Position numbers and translations under genes: made by a program. A stretch of 64,000 nucleotides of DNA from Nitrosospira multiformis (GTDB lineage Bacteria > Pseudomonadota > Gammaproteobacteria > Burkholderiales > Nitrosomonadaceae). Where the stretch lies: assembly GCF_900110185.1 (NCBI RefSeq), contig NZ_FOCT01000008.1, forward strand, positions 103,692 to 167,691. The letters are read 5' to 3'. The notes beneath the pieces were generated by a model, which saw only the letters and a program-made list of their open reading frames with translations, did no database searches and was not told the DNA's origin. Shown here one piece after another: positions 19,324 to 28,132 of the stretch. Position 1 is the first letter of the stretch, and each line of letters begins with the position of its first letter.

Positions 19324-19410
19324 GCCGGGATGGCGGAATTGGTAGACGCACGGGACTCAAAATCCCGCGACCGCGAGGTCATGGGGGTTCGATTCCCCCT
19401 CCCGGCACCA
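19324..19410 (+). tRNA. tRNA-Leu (anticodon CAA)
   Basis: The 87-base cloverleaf can be folded by eye. The acceptor stem GCCGGGA pairs with TCCCGGC, followed by discriminator A and an encoded CCA. The anticodon stem is CGGGA/TCCCG with loop CTCAAAA (anticodon CAA), there is a long class-II variable arm, and the T arm is GGGGG-TTCGATT-CCCCC. It reads UUG codons. Its 3' end serves as the integration site for the adjacent island. Confidence 0.97.
19391..19410 (+). other. Attachment-site core at the tRNA-Leu 3' end
   Basis: The last 20 bases of the tRNA (GATTCCCCCTCCCGGCACCA) recur exactly, in inverted orientation, at 41124-41143 next to a second integrase relic. An integrase gene starts 163 bases downstream of this copy. 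This is the usual layout of an att site in a tRNA-borne island. Confidence 0.75.
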
Positions 19411-19512
19411 ACAGATAGTCCAAAGAAGCCAAGAGAAGTATAAATAATCATTTAAAACAATCCTCTCTTATAAACAGTGGTCTGGCAATATCCTTTTGCA
19501 TCCATTGACTTC

Positions 19513-19545
19513 CGGGTAAAGAGCGGGTAAAAAGACGGGTAAATA
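19513..19545 (+). repeat. Arm-type direct repeats (CGGGTAAA) before the integrase
   Basis: CGGGTAAA or a close variant occurs three times within 33 bases between the att core and the integrase. Such direct repeats are typical integrase arm-binding sites. A 22-base part recurs with one mismatch, inverted, near 41200-41225. Confidence 0.55.
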
Positions 19546-19572
19546 ATTTACCTGGAGAAGTTTTTACCCGTC

Positions 19573-20819
19573 ATGGCCTCTGAGCTCTTATCCGCCTTAG
19601 AAGTCCGCAACGCCAAACCCGGCGACAAGCCGCGCAAGCTGCGCGATGGAAATGGCCTGCACCTGTTGGTGCACCCCAACGGCTCCAAATACTTCCAGCT
19701 TCGCTACACCCTCCACGGCAAGGAGAAAACGCTTCAGCTTGGGGCCTACCCTGAGATGGGATTGGCTGATGCCAGAGTGGCGGCGAAAGGTGCGCGCCAA
19801 CTAGTGGCCGACGGCACCGATCCCGTCCAGAACAGACGCATTCAGGAAGCAAAAAAGCCGCCTCCGCTACAAATACCTTCAGGGCCGTTGCTGAGCAGTG
19901 GCTGAATATCAAGAAGCGTACCTTGGCTCCCACCACTTATAAAAAGACAGAGGAAACATTCAAAGCCAACGTCTACCCCCGTTTCGGCGATCTGCCAATC
20001 AAGGATGTGAGTGCTCTCATGGTGCGGGATGCGATGCAGGCAATGGAGCGCCGTGGAGCGCTTGAGATCATGCAGAAATGCCGGGCGTGGATCAGGTCTG
20101 TTTTTGACTTCGCCCTTAGCGAAGAAATGATCGAGCATAATCCCGTGCCCCAGAAAGACCTGGTACTGAAGAAGCATAAAGAAAAGCGCCATCCGGGTCT
20201 TAAGAGCCGTGAGGATGCTGCCCAGTTCCTGCGCAATCTGTTTGAGTATCCTGGGCGGGCTGAAACCCGTCTTGCCATCTGGCTGCAAATGCTGGTGGCT
20301 ACCCGTCCTGGTGAATTGCGCTTGGCGCAATGGGAAGAGTTCGATTTCGAGAAAGCGTTATGGACAATCCCGCTTGAACGCATGCGAAACCGCAATCACA
20401 TGTCCGAACCGCATATCGTGCCCCTGTCGCATCAGGCGATTGCTGCATTGAAGGAACTACACCGTTACACCAGCTACAGCAAACTGCTATTCCCCAGTGT
20501 GACCAGTTCTACCAAGCCCATCAGTGATATGACGATCTCGAAGGCCTTGCGAACGATCTGGCCGCACTATCGGATTGTCCCTCATGGCTTCAGGCATTTT
20601 TTCAGCACAATGGCCAACGAACACGGGCAGTTCCGCCATGACGTGATCGAGGCCGCTTTGGCGCATAAGGACGGAAACGCGATCCGGGCAACCTACAATC
20701 GGGCGACGTATATCCGAGAGCGACGCGAACTGGCGCAATGGTGGGCAGATGAGCTGGAAGGGATGAAGCCTGGAGCGGAAGTGATACTGCTATATACCAG
20801 AGCCGCAGGCAAAGCCTAG
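19573..20819 (+). CDS. Tyrosine integrase (DUF4102/P4 type) split by a -1 frameshift
   Basis: Two frames together give a complete P4-like integrase of about 415 residues. The first (19573-19905) is the DUF4102 N-terminal arm-binding domain (SALEVRNAKPGDKPRKLRDGNG, LRYTLHGKEKTLQLGAYPEM). The second (productive from about 19857) carries the core-binding region APTTYKKTEETFKANVYP and the catalytic domain with Arg in ATRPGELRLAQW, His-x-x-Arg in VPHGFRHFFSTM and a final Tyr region. The zero frame reads GCA AAA AAG at 19849-19857, a perfect A_AAA_AAG slippery heptamer. A -1 slip restores KAASATNTFRAVAEQWLNIK, which is family-like. It may therefore be programmed frameshifting or a one-base loss that inactivates the gene. 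Confidence 0.85.
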
Positions 20820-21054
20820 ACGCGCCAATTTTGCTGCGGAGAGGACTTTTCTGGTACTAGCCGGTTGCCTCTCCTCTTCCTCAAACAGACTGCCCTGCTC
20901 AGCAATATTAATATTGTTACTCGCGCAATAATCTCGGATCAAAACTTCCGCCATATTCGAGATTGAGCGATGCTCACATGCTGCAGCCCTTCGTAAGGCC
21001 TCTTTAAAGCGCGGTCAATATGGAAGGTTAGAGTTGTTGTTTTTTTGTTGCCAT
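20790..21054 (-). pseudogene. Decayed ribbon-helix-helix (CopG-like) regulator
   Basis: On the minus strand a good ribosome-binding site (GAGAGGAAAACA) precedes ATG at 21054, but the frame stops after MATKKQQL. Shifting frame at an A-run gives TTLTFHIDRALK, and a second shift gives EALRRAAACEHRSISNMAEVL followed by IRDYCA. Together these form a recognisable ribbon-helix-helix DNA-binding domain like those beside P4-type integrases. At least two frameshifts separate the pieces. The last frame runs into the 3' end of the integrase. It may once have been an excision regulator or antitoxin. Confidence 0.55.
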
Positions 21055-21241
21055 TGTTTTCCTCTCGTGACTGTAAATGTACAGTAAAATACAGATCAAT
21101 CCTACGTGATCTTTTCCTGTTCGGTTATCCCCTTTTTATCTGTATCTCAATCTCCCTCTGCACATCCTAAATCCAGGATCACGACCGATTTGGATTGGAA
21201 ACACGAATGGCTCGAACGCTAGGCATGAACTCGGCAGGGAT

Positions 21242-22111
21242 ATGCATGAATCGTGTGTCGTATTACCGAAGAAAGAAATTTGTGTCGCATCACAACGGTA
21301 CTTCAATATGACAAAAAAAGAGCAACAGCTATTTCATAGTCACCCTGACTACCAACGCATATCAGGTGAGAAACAGCGCGTCCAGAACATAAATGTCGGC
21401 GTGGATCGCCCTGACTATATTCCCTACGCAAAAGCGATGAGGTTACTTGCAGAGCGAATTGGCGCAACCCCTGAAGAAATGGCGGCTTGGATTTTTTATG
21501 GACCGGAGCTGGGTGGCCTTAGGGCCTATGAACACGCCCATGAATTCGCAGATCCTTGGGTGTTTTCCTATGCCGTTCGAACCCATCCCCGCATCAGCGA
21601 AGATTATGTTTCTCCATTGATGAATTTGTGGTTCCTCAAAGAGGAGATTATTAACTTCTATCCCAGCGAACGCTACATAACAGGAAAGAAGCTAATTGAA
21701 GAATGGAGCAAACAACCAGGGATCGAACCCAAAGTCTACATTATGGCGAAAATTCGGGAATCTCGGCTTACCGGTTTTCATCCAATCTGTGGGATAACGG
21801 GGGCAGGCTGTTCACTTCTCGGCGTTGACCCACGCATCGAAACTGCATTTTTTCCAGTCTCTGAGATCGAAGAAATCGAAACGTTGGATTTTGGTAACGA
21901 TGAGTGTAATAGGGAAAGCGAACATAAGCAGCCTGGTCATTTAAACCATGATCTGAAAATGCAGAAGAGAGCTAACGAAATAGCCGCTGAACTAAAAAAG
22001 AAGACTCCGGGGCGGGTATCAACGAGAGACGAGGTAGCAAAAAAACTGGCAGCAGAGCTTGGCATGACGTCAGAAACAGTGTTGCGCAGAATACGAAAGC
22101 AGTGGAAATAG
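21242..22111 (+). CDS. Hypothetical protein with C-terminal HTH-like region
   Basis: The 289-residue product matches no family that I recognise. The N-terminal part contains PDYIPYAKAMRLLAERIGATPEEMAAWIF, which looks like a helical DNA-binding or adaptor region often seen in island-borne proteins. The C-terminal part (about 240-289) is basic and helical (STRDEVAKKLAAELGMTSETVLRRIRKQ), compatible with a helix-turn-helix. An internal ATG at 21308 (MTKKEQ) may be the true start. It lies between the integrase and the replication genes and ends 59 bases before a terminator. Confidence 0.6.
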   Translation: MHESCVVLPKKEICVASQRYFNMTKKEQQLFHSHPDYQRISGEKQRVQNINVGVDRPDYIPYAKAMRLLAERIGATPEEMAAWIFYGPELGGLRAYEHAHEFADPWVFSYAVRTHPRISEDYVSPLMNLWFLKEEIINFYPSERYITGKKLIEEWSKQPGIEPKVYIMAKIRESRLTGFHPICGITGAGCSLLGVDPRIETAFFPVSEIEEIETLDFGNDECNRESEHKQPGHLNHDLKMQKRANEIAAELKKKTPGRVSTRDEVAKKLAAELGMTSETVLRRIRKQWK

Positions 22112-22169
22112 TGAGAGTTGCCCGATTACTTATTGCTGCCTAACTAAGTTATTGTAATACAAATATAAA

Positions 22170-22201
22170 GGCGGAACCGAAGTGGTTCCGCCTTATTTTT
22201 T
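22170..22201. terminator. Rho-independent terminator
   Basis: GGCGGAACC and GGTTCCGCC form a 9-bp perfect stem with a 5-base loop followed by TTATTTTTT. It closes the hypothetical gene ending at 22111 and isolates the AlpA-primase operon downstream. Confidence 0.85.
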
Positions 22202-22303
22202 GCCCGCGCACACTGTATCTCAGGTGCTCCGCTACATTCCTCAACTGTACGGGCAAGGCCAGTAACATCGCGGAGCACCCGGCCTTGTTTGTTAGGAGAT
22301 ACC

Positions 22304-22546
22304 ATGCGCAAGAAGCTGTGCCGGGCGCGCCGGACCCGCGAGTTACGCCGGTTCCTTCGTATGAAGGAACTGCCATCTATTACCGGTCGCTCCCGTAGCT
22401 GGATATACGACGCGATCAGTCGGGACGAATTTCCTGCTCCCATTTCCATCGGTGCTCGATCTGTAGCGTGGACCGAAGAATCAATAGCTGAGTGGCAAGC
22501 CAAGTGTATCGAGCAATGCCGCAAAACGGGCAAGGAGGATCAATAA
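22304..22546 (+). CDS. AlpA-family phage transcriptional regulator
   Basis: This 80-residue protein contains the AlpA/excisionase-type winged helix: FLRMKELPSITGRSRSWIYD, then AISRDEFPAPISIGARSVAW and TEESIAEWQAKCIEQ. Such proteins activate or direct excision of P4-like islands and satellites. The start ATG at 22304 has a clear ribosome-binding site (TTAGGAGA). It overlaps the next gene by one base, so the two are probably translationally coupled. Confidence 0.88.
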   Translation: MRKKLCRARRTRELRRFLRMKELPSITGRSRSWIYDAISRDEFPAPISIGARSVAWTEESIAEWQAKCIEQCRKTGKEDQ

Positions 22547-22974
22547 TGAGCCTCGATCGTATGCTGCCATTACTTGAGGGGGTCAAACGCAGGGGACAGG
22601 GCCGCTGGCTGGCCCTATGCCCTGCACATAACGATCGCAGTCCTTCCTTAGCTCTACGTGAACTGGATGATGGGCGAGTTCTGGTCCATTGTTTCGCTGG
22701 GTGTGACATCCATTCCATTTTGTCCCGGCTGGCAATTACGTTCGATGATCTATACCCGTCACGGGAATTGGGGCATAGGCTCACGAGAGAGAAGCGGCCT
22801 TTTCCTGCGACTGACATCCTTCACGCCATCGCATTCGAAGTGTTGTTCGTAGCTGTAACGGCTTCCTCGATTCTTGCAGGGGAACCCTTGAATGCCGCTG
22901 ACCGAGAGCGGTTGGCTCTGGCAGTATGCAGGATACATGCAGCACTGGATGCTGGAGGACTGAACCATGAATAA
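22546..22974 (+). CDS. CHC2-type zinc-finger primase-like protein
   Basis: This 142-residue protein has the CHC2 zinc-binding signature of DNA primases: LCPAHNDRSPSLAL (C-x2-H) and VLVHCFAGCDIHSIL (C-x3-C). No TOPRIM or helicase domain follows, so it is a short primase-like module, common in small islands where DUF3987 proteins supply the ATPase. It presumably binds DNA or starts primer synthesis during island replication. It overlaps the DUF3987 gene by 8 bases. Confidence 0.85.
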   Translation: MSLDRMLPLLEGVKRRGQGRWLALCPAHNDRSPSLALRELDDGRVLVHCFAGCDIHSILSRLAITFDDLYPSRELGHRLTREKRPFPATDILHAIAFEVLFVAVTASSILAGEPLNAADRERLALAVCRIHAALDAGGLNHE

Positions 22975-24607
22975 AGCCATAGAGCGTGGACAGTCTTTTC
23001 TTGACAAGGTAGCAGGAGTAATCCGGAACAGGAATACGGAGGGTACGGCCAGCGTCAATTCGCAAAATGATGATTGGCCGGAACCCGGCGATATCAAGGG
23101 GAAGCTACATCCCGTTCCCTCATTTGAAGCAGAAACGCTGTTGCCTCCAGTCCTGCGTGAATGGGTCATGGACGAAGCCGACCGCATGCCCTGTCCACCG
23201 GACTTTGTTGCGGCGGCTGCGGTCGTGGCACTTGGCTCTATCATCGGTGCCCGGTGCGCGATCAAGCCCAAGGCACAGGATGACTGGCTTGTCGTGCCCA
23301 ATGTCTGGGGCGGAGTAGTAGGTCTTCCCTCGGCCAAGAAATCTCCCGCCATCAGCGCAGCACTGAAACCCCTGGAGCGGCTGATTGAGCAGGCAATAGA
23401 GGCGCATCGAGCTGAGCTGGATGCCTGTGATGCGAGCAGAACCGTATTCAAGGCACGCGAGGATGCAATCGAGCATCACATCAAGGCGGCGGCAAAGGAT
23501 CCCAAAAACGGCGATTTGGACAGCCTCGTGCAGGAGCTGCAAGATCACCGGCAGCAGGTTCCCGATTCACCTGCACTGCGGCGCTACAAGACTAATGACA
23601 CGACCATTGAAAAACTGGGCGAGCTGCTCAGGGACAACCCCGGTGGGCTGCTGCTCTTGCGCGATGAACTGGTGGGATTGCTTTCATCATGGGAAAGGTA
23701 TGGCCGTGAAGGGGAGCGTGCCTTTTACCTGGAAGCCTGGAACGGCAACAGCAGTTTCGATACTGACCGCATTGGCCGCGGCTCCATTTTTATCCCCAAC
23801 CTGTGCGTGTCGATCTTTGGGGGAATCCAGCCGGACAAACTGACTGCCTACCTGGAGCAGATCAAGAATGCCCTGGCAAACGACGGCATGCTGCAACGCT
23901 TTCAACTGCTGGTCTACCCGGATCACCGGAAATGGGAGTGGCGCGACCGCGCACCAAACATGGAGGCACGCAACCAGGCTTTCGCGATATTCGAAGCGTT
24001 GGCGGAATTTAATCCGGTGGACTGGGGGGCGGCGCCAGCCGATGAATTCATCAAGTTTCCCCATTTCCACTTCGACGAGGCTGCACAGGAGTTGTTTATC
24101 AAGTGGTCCAGCGATTTACATACGGAGCGCCTACCGGCGGAAGAGGATTCCTTGATGGCTCAACATCTGGCGAAATTTGACAAACTGTTTCCCGCGCTGG
24201 CGCTGATCTTCCATCTGGTTGAATGTGCCGCTACAGGCCGGCGGGGACCCTTATCGAAGGAGGCCGCCCTGCGCGCTGCAGCCTGGTGCGAATACCTTGA
24301 GGCCCATGCCCGACGGTGCTATGGTTTATTGGCCGATATGGAGCTTTGCGCGGCACAGGCACTGGCGAAAAAGTTGTTGCAAGGTGATCTGGTCAATGGT
24401 TTCACTGTACGAGACGTTATGCGCAAGCAGTGGAGTGGCCTGAAAACAAAACCAGTGATACAGGCAGGCTTGGCCTGGCTGGAAGAGGAAGAGTGGTTGC
24501 GCAGTGAGGACATTGGCGCTAGCGGCCGGTCTACCCGGCGCTACTGGATCAATCCCAGGATAAGCGAGCTGGGCAAAACGGGGAAACACGATGACGAACT
24601 GGCTTGA
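22967..24607 (+). CDS. DUF3987 (YfjI-like) replication protein
   Basis: This 546-residue product matches the DUF3987 family. Markers are FVAAAAVVALGSIIGARCAIKP, WGGVVGLPSAKKSPAISAALKPL (a modified P-loop: G-L-P-S-A-K-K-S), LLLLRDELVGLLSSWE, and FNGN/FDTDRIGRGS-like segments before LSIFGGIQPDKL. Family members are thought to be helicase-like replication proteins of phages and islands. It overlaps both neighbours (8 bases upstream, 17 downstream), showing a tight operon with the primase-like gene. Confidence 0.85.
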   Translation: MNKAIERGQSFLDKVAGVIRNRNTEGTASVNSQNDDWPEPGDIKGKLHPVPSFEAETLLPPVLREWVMDEADRMPCPPDFVAAAAVVALGSIIGARCAIKPKAQDDWLVVPNVWGGVVGLPSAKKSPAISAALKPLERLIEQAIEAHRAELDACDASRTVFKAREDAIEHHIKAAAKDPKNGDLDSLVQELQDHRQQVPDSPALRRYKTNDTTIEKLGELLRDNPGGLLLLRDELVGLLSSWERYGREGERAFYLEAWNGNSSFDTDRIGRGSIFIPNLCVSIFGGIQPDKLTAYLEQIKNALANDGMLQRFQLLVYPDHRKWEWRDRAPNMEARNQAFAIFEALAEFNPVDWGAAPADEFIKFPHFHFDEAAQELFIKWSSDLHTERLPAEEDSLMAQHLAKFDKLFPALALIFHLVECAATGRRGPLSKEAALRAAAWCEYLEAHARRCYGLLADMELCAAQALAKKLLQGDLVNGFTVRDVMRKQWSGLKTKPVIQAGLAWLEEEEWLRSEDIGASGRSTRRYWINPRISELGKTGKHDDELA

Positions 24608-25049
24608 GTGTGCGCGACGTGAGTTGAGTGCGAACGCCAAATCCCCCGCGCAAATTTCGAAAAGTGCTGGCGATTGCACTGACAATACTGACAAAAGGGT
24701 ACTTTCGTCAGTATTGTCAGTACCCCAACCTGGCAAATCTAAAAATTTGGGGACTTCCAGCGTCGATATTGCCAGTACTCTTCCGCCGGCTTTTCAGGAA
24801 AATCACAGCTCAGCCCGTGCTGCGCCCCCCATGAGCGACGAGGAAGAAGCCTTGCTTGGCGCATGGCTCACTCAAATTGGTGAGACCGACCCTGAAGGAA
24901 TTGCAGCCCTGATGAACAAGTGCCGCCTTGACATGGATGCCAGACGGTATTTCGTCAAGCGGGCGCGTGGGGAACTCTGCCTGGTGAATTCCAGCATGGA
25001 TGCTTATCTCAATGAAGCGCTGGCGAAATGGAAGCTGAGGGAGGAATAG
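24591..25049 (+). CDS. Hypothetical protein of the satellite replication operon
   Basis: The 152-residue product has a low-complexity Ser/Asn/Thr-rich N-terminal half. The C-terminal half (about 85-152: EEEALLGAWLTQIGETDPEGIAALM...ARRYFVKRARGE) is helical. It overlaps the DUF3987 stop by 17 bases, so it is co-translated with the replication genes. No family is recognised. Internally, ACTGACAATACTGACAAAAGG...CGTCAGTATTGTCAGTAC around 24680-24722 is an inverted repeat that could be a protein-binding site or mRNA hairpin. Confidence 0.6.
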   Translation: MTNWLECARRELSANAKSPAQISKSAGDCTDNTDKRVLSSVLSVPQPGKSKNLGTSSVDIASTLPPAFQENHSSARAAPPMSDEEEALLGAWLTQIGETDPEGIAALMNKCRLDMDARRYFVKRARGELCLVNSSMDAYLNEALAKWKLREE

Positions 25050-25119
25050 ATGGCCGCTTGTACTGATCAAATCCGGCGAAAGTACCGGTATTGACGTGAG
25101 TGCCAGAAAGGACGCCATC

Positions 25120-25686
25120 ATGAAGCATTCAGAACCTGCTGAACTGACACCCAGGCAGCAACGATTCGCAACTGAATATTGCGTTGACCTGAATGCGACA
25201 GCCGCTTATGTACGTGCTGGGTACCGAGCGCGAGGTAATTCAGCGGAAGTGTCTGCTTGCCAATTGCTAAGAAATGCTAAGGTTCAGGAAGCCATCGAGC
25301 AGAAGCAAAGGGAGGTCGCCAAACGCTGCGAGCTGACCAGCGAAACTATCATTCGGGAGACTGCAGCGGTCGCTTTCTCGGACATACGCAGGCTGTTCAA
25401 CACTGATGGATCACCGAAAGCCATTCATGAAATCGATGATGCAACGGCCTCTGCTATCTCAACGATTGAAGTCGGCCAGACCATTACTGACGGCAAGGTG
25501 ACAGGGAGGACGTGCAGAATAAGGTTCTGGGACAAGAACAGCGCCCAGGAGCGGCTTTTCAGGCACATGGGACTGTTTCGCAAGGGGAACGCGCCCAAAC
25601 AGACACCCCGCAAGATAGCGGTCGTCTTTGTCTCGTCGAATGGCGAAGTGGTGGCGCCTGATTTCCAAAAACCCAGGGAAACCTGA
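25120..25686 (+). CDS. Phage terminase small subunit
   Basis: This 188-residue protein has the terminase small-subunit signature ELTPRQQRFATEYCVDLNATAAYVRAGY, followed by ACQLLRNAKVQEAIEQKQRE and a long C-terminal region. TerS recognises packaging sites on phage DNA. ATG 25120 is preferred over the upstream GTG because AAAGGA lies 7 bases before it. No large terminase, portal or capsid gene follows, so it may serve to redirect a helper phage's packaging, as in phage satellites. Confidence 0.88.
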   Translation: MKHSEPAELTPRQQRFATEYCVDLNATAAYVRAGYRARGNSAEVSACQLLRNAKVQEAIEQKQREVAKRCELTSETIIRETAAVAFSDIRRLFNTDGSPKAIHEIDDATASAISTIEVGQTITDGKVTGRTCRIRFWDKNSAQERLFRHMGLFRKGNAPKQTPRKIAVVFVSSNGEVVAPDFQKPRET

Positions 25687-25875
25687 TCGGTTTTTTGACA
25701 ACCAGCAAATAGGTGGCCCATGCCGCGATAGGCTGAACGTGAACGCCAAGCTGACTGTAGGCAAGCTGCAGAGGATTTGGTCTTTTTTATATGACTAAAA
25801 GCGGAATACCTGCTATAAAAAAATAGCAAGATGGCAGAAATTCTGCGTATCCCCCTGATAAAAATGGAGAATAAG

Positions 25876-27393
25876 ATGAAGAACTCGGGAGTCATGACTT
25901 CAATTTGGATGGCAACGACTGAGATATCGTCCCGGCCGGCCCTTTCCGAAGATATGACAGCGGAGGTCTGCGTAGTTGGCGCCGGTATTGCCGGTCTCAC
26001 GACCGCTTATCTGCTTGCGAACGAAGGTCGATCTGTCATCATCCTGGACGATGGATCGATAGCGAGTGGGGAAACATCGCGAACTACAGCGCATCTGGTT
26101 AACGCGCTCGACGATCGCTATTTCGAGATCGAAAGGATGCATGGAGAGAAAGGCGCCCGGCTCGCTGCTGAAAGTCATACTGCAGCAATAGATCGCATTG
26201 AGGCAATTATCACGAAGGAGAAAATCGCCTGTGATTTTGAAAGACTTGACGGTTACTTGTTTGTGCCCCCGGGCGACTCGACGGATGTGCTCGATAAAGA
26301 GCTGGAAGCAGCGCATAAGTCTGGATTGAAGGACGTGGAGCATATCAAGCGTGCTCCGCTAGAGGGATTTGATACCGGACCTTGCCTACGGTTTCCCCGT
26401 CAGGCGCAGTTTCATCCGCTGAAGTATTTGGACGCCCTCGCGCATGCAATTGAAATAAGAGGCGGACGCATCTTTAACCAGACTCATGTGGAAGAATTCA
26501 AGGATGGCTCCCCCACCCACGTCAAAACGGACAGGGGTCTGGTGGTGTCCGCCGGAGCAATCGTAGTGGCGACGAATACGCCGGTTAACGATTGGGTTAC
26601 CATTCACACCAAACAGGCGGCCTATCGCACTTACGTCATTGGCCTTCGGGTTGCGAAAGGATCGGTGACAAAAGCGCTCTACTGGGATACGCCCGATCCG
26701 TACCATTACGTCCGACTGCAGGAATTATCAGGGTATGAGGTGCTGATTGTCGGCGGGGAAGACCATAAGACGGGCCAGGCCGACGATGCTGACGAGCGAT
26801 TTGGTAGGCTGGAAGCCTGGACGCGGGAACGGTTCCCGGCGGCAGGAGCGGTGGAATTTCACTGGTCGGGGCAGATCATTGAGCCCATCGACAGCCTTGC
26901 TTTTATAGGACGAAATCCCGGGGACAAAAATATTTATGTGGCTACGGGCGATTCTGGAAACGGGATGACGCACGGAACGATTGCTGGCATTCTTCTCACC
27001 GATCTCATCTCCGGACGGGAAAACGAATGGGAAACTCTTTATGATCCGTCACGCATTTCCCTTCGGGCAGCTCCGGAATTCGCCAGAGAGAACCTCAATG
27101 TCTTGGCCCAATACTCGGATTATGCAACCGCTGGAGACCTCAATCAGACTCGCGAAATTACAGCGAGTACCGGAGCACTGGTTAGGCAAGGACTGAAGAA
27201 GCTAGCTGTCTACCGGGATAGCCAAGGGTCCTTGCACAAACGCTCCGCCGTATGTCCCCATCTGGGTTGCATTGTGGCATGGAATGACGCGGAAAAAACC
27301 TGGGATTGCCCCTGCCACGGGTCTCGCTTCGACCCCTATGGCAAAGTTCTCAACGGTCCGGCAAACGTAGATCTCCAGCCCGACGGCGGTTAG
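25876..27393 (+). CDS. FAD-dependent oxidoreductase with C-terminal Rieske domain
   Basis: This 505-residue protein combines a DAO-type FAD domain with a Rieske [2Fe-2S] domain. The FAD part has VCVVGAGIAGLTTAYLLANE (GxGxxG), ATNTPVN, and a late YVATGDSGNGMTHGTIAG block. The Rieske part has CPHLGC and CPCHGS (C-x-H...C-x2-H). The protein ends soon after the second motif (FDPYGKVLNGPANVDLQ), as in other members. Proteins of this type are annotated as FAD/Rieske oxidoreductases of unknown substrate. The start at ATG 25876 has GGAGA five bases upstream. No partner genes are adjacent. Confidence 0.88.
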   Translation: MKNSGVMTSIWMATTEISSRPALSEDMTAEVCVVGAGIAGLTTAYLLANEGRSVIILDDGSIASGETSRTTAHLVNALDDRYFEIERMHGEKGARLAAESHTAAIDRIEAIITKEKIACDFERLDGYLFVPPGDSTDVLDKELEAAHKSGLKDVEHIKRAPLEGFDTGPCLRFPRQAQFHPLKYLDALAHAIEIRGGRIFNQTHVEEFKDGSPTHVKTDRGLVVSAGAIVVATNTPVNDWVTIHTKQAAYRTYVIGLRVAKGSVTKALYWDTPDPYHYVRLQELSGYEVLIVGGEDHKTGQADDADERFGRLEAWTRERFPAAGAVEFHWSGQIIEPIDSLAFIGRNPGDKNIYVATGDSGNGMTHGTIAGILLTDLISGRENEWETLYDPSRISLRAAPEFARENLNVLAQYSDYATAGDLNQTREITASTGALVRQGLKKLAVYRDSQGSLHKRSAVCPHLGCIVAWNDAEKTWDCPCHGSRFDPYGKVLNGPANVDLQPDGG

Positions 27394-28132
27394 CCCTTGC
27401 CAAATGCTTGTACCGGCCGAATCTTTCTCATTATGGACAATGTCCTTCATCACTCATTATCTGAGCAAACGGGGAGACCATCATTCGAAATTTCCTGTGA
27501 ATACGGACTGTCAAGGTAAGTGATGCACTGAAATGGTAGCTGCGGTACGATGGGTAGAGCGAAAGCGGAGCCAATGCTCACTCACTTTCTCCCGCACTCA
27601 CCCTGCTTAAAGGTGGCAGGTAAAGTTCCCTTTACAAGCCTCCGCCAAGTGTCCTTCTGGAGTACACCCTAATTTGAGGCAGCCAAGGGGGACATGGATC
27701 GATTTTTCCCCGATTGGCGTGGATAGATCTGTTGATAACTGCCCAAGCTCGTGTCTCCGCTTTGCTTTCCTGCGCTGATCAAGATTGTGGCACCTGTGGT
27801 GGAAGCAGAAGTGCCGTCTGCATCGGGCAAATCATCCCATTTTCGGTATCGTTAACAATCCGGGACCCTGCAAGCTGGACGAATCGTTACACTGCCGAAA
27901 TGAAAAGATCGATCTTGAAAAATATCCACGGTGGGCTTTATTGAGCAGCAATCGGGGCATCGAAAACTCGTGTTGTTACTGTATGAGAGCTTTAACAATA
28001 CGGGTTTTCTTCCTAATGACAAAACCTTGGATCAAAACGTCAACAGGCCCTAGCGTACTAATATTAATATTGCATTATTTAACGTAAGCCGCGCGAATTG
28101 TGGCTGAAAAAAATCAGAAGAACAAAAGAATA
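27394..28132. other. Intergenic region before the SLATT/TIR-STAND module
   Basis: These 740 bases contain only short unconvincing frames. A 12-base sequence (TGGAGTACACCC) at 27658-27669 is repeated directly at 33505-33516 beyond the module. An AT-rich stretch just before 28080 (ACTAATATTAATATTGCATTATTTAA) may hold the module's promoter. No clear gene is seen. Confidence 0.5.
27658..27669 (+). repeat. Left copy of 12-bp direct repeat flanking the defence module
   Basis: TGGAGTACACCC here is identical to positions 33505-33516. The two copies bracket exactly the SLATT and TIR-STAND genes. Confidence 0.45.

Noticed and set aside
19226..19360. 45-codon N-terminal extension of QueA
   Set aside because: It would overlap the tRNA-Leu gene, and family members start at MKIxDFDF.
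27714..28087. Short plus-strand frames before the SLATT gene
   Set aside because: They overlap in different frames, have no ribosome-binding site and no family similarity.
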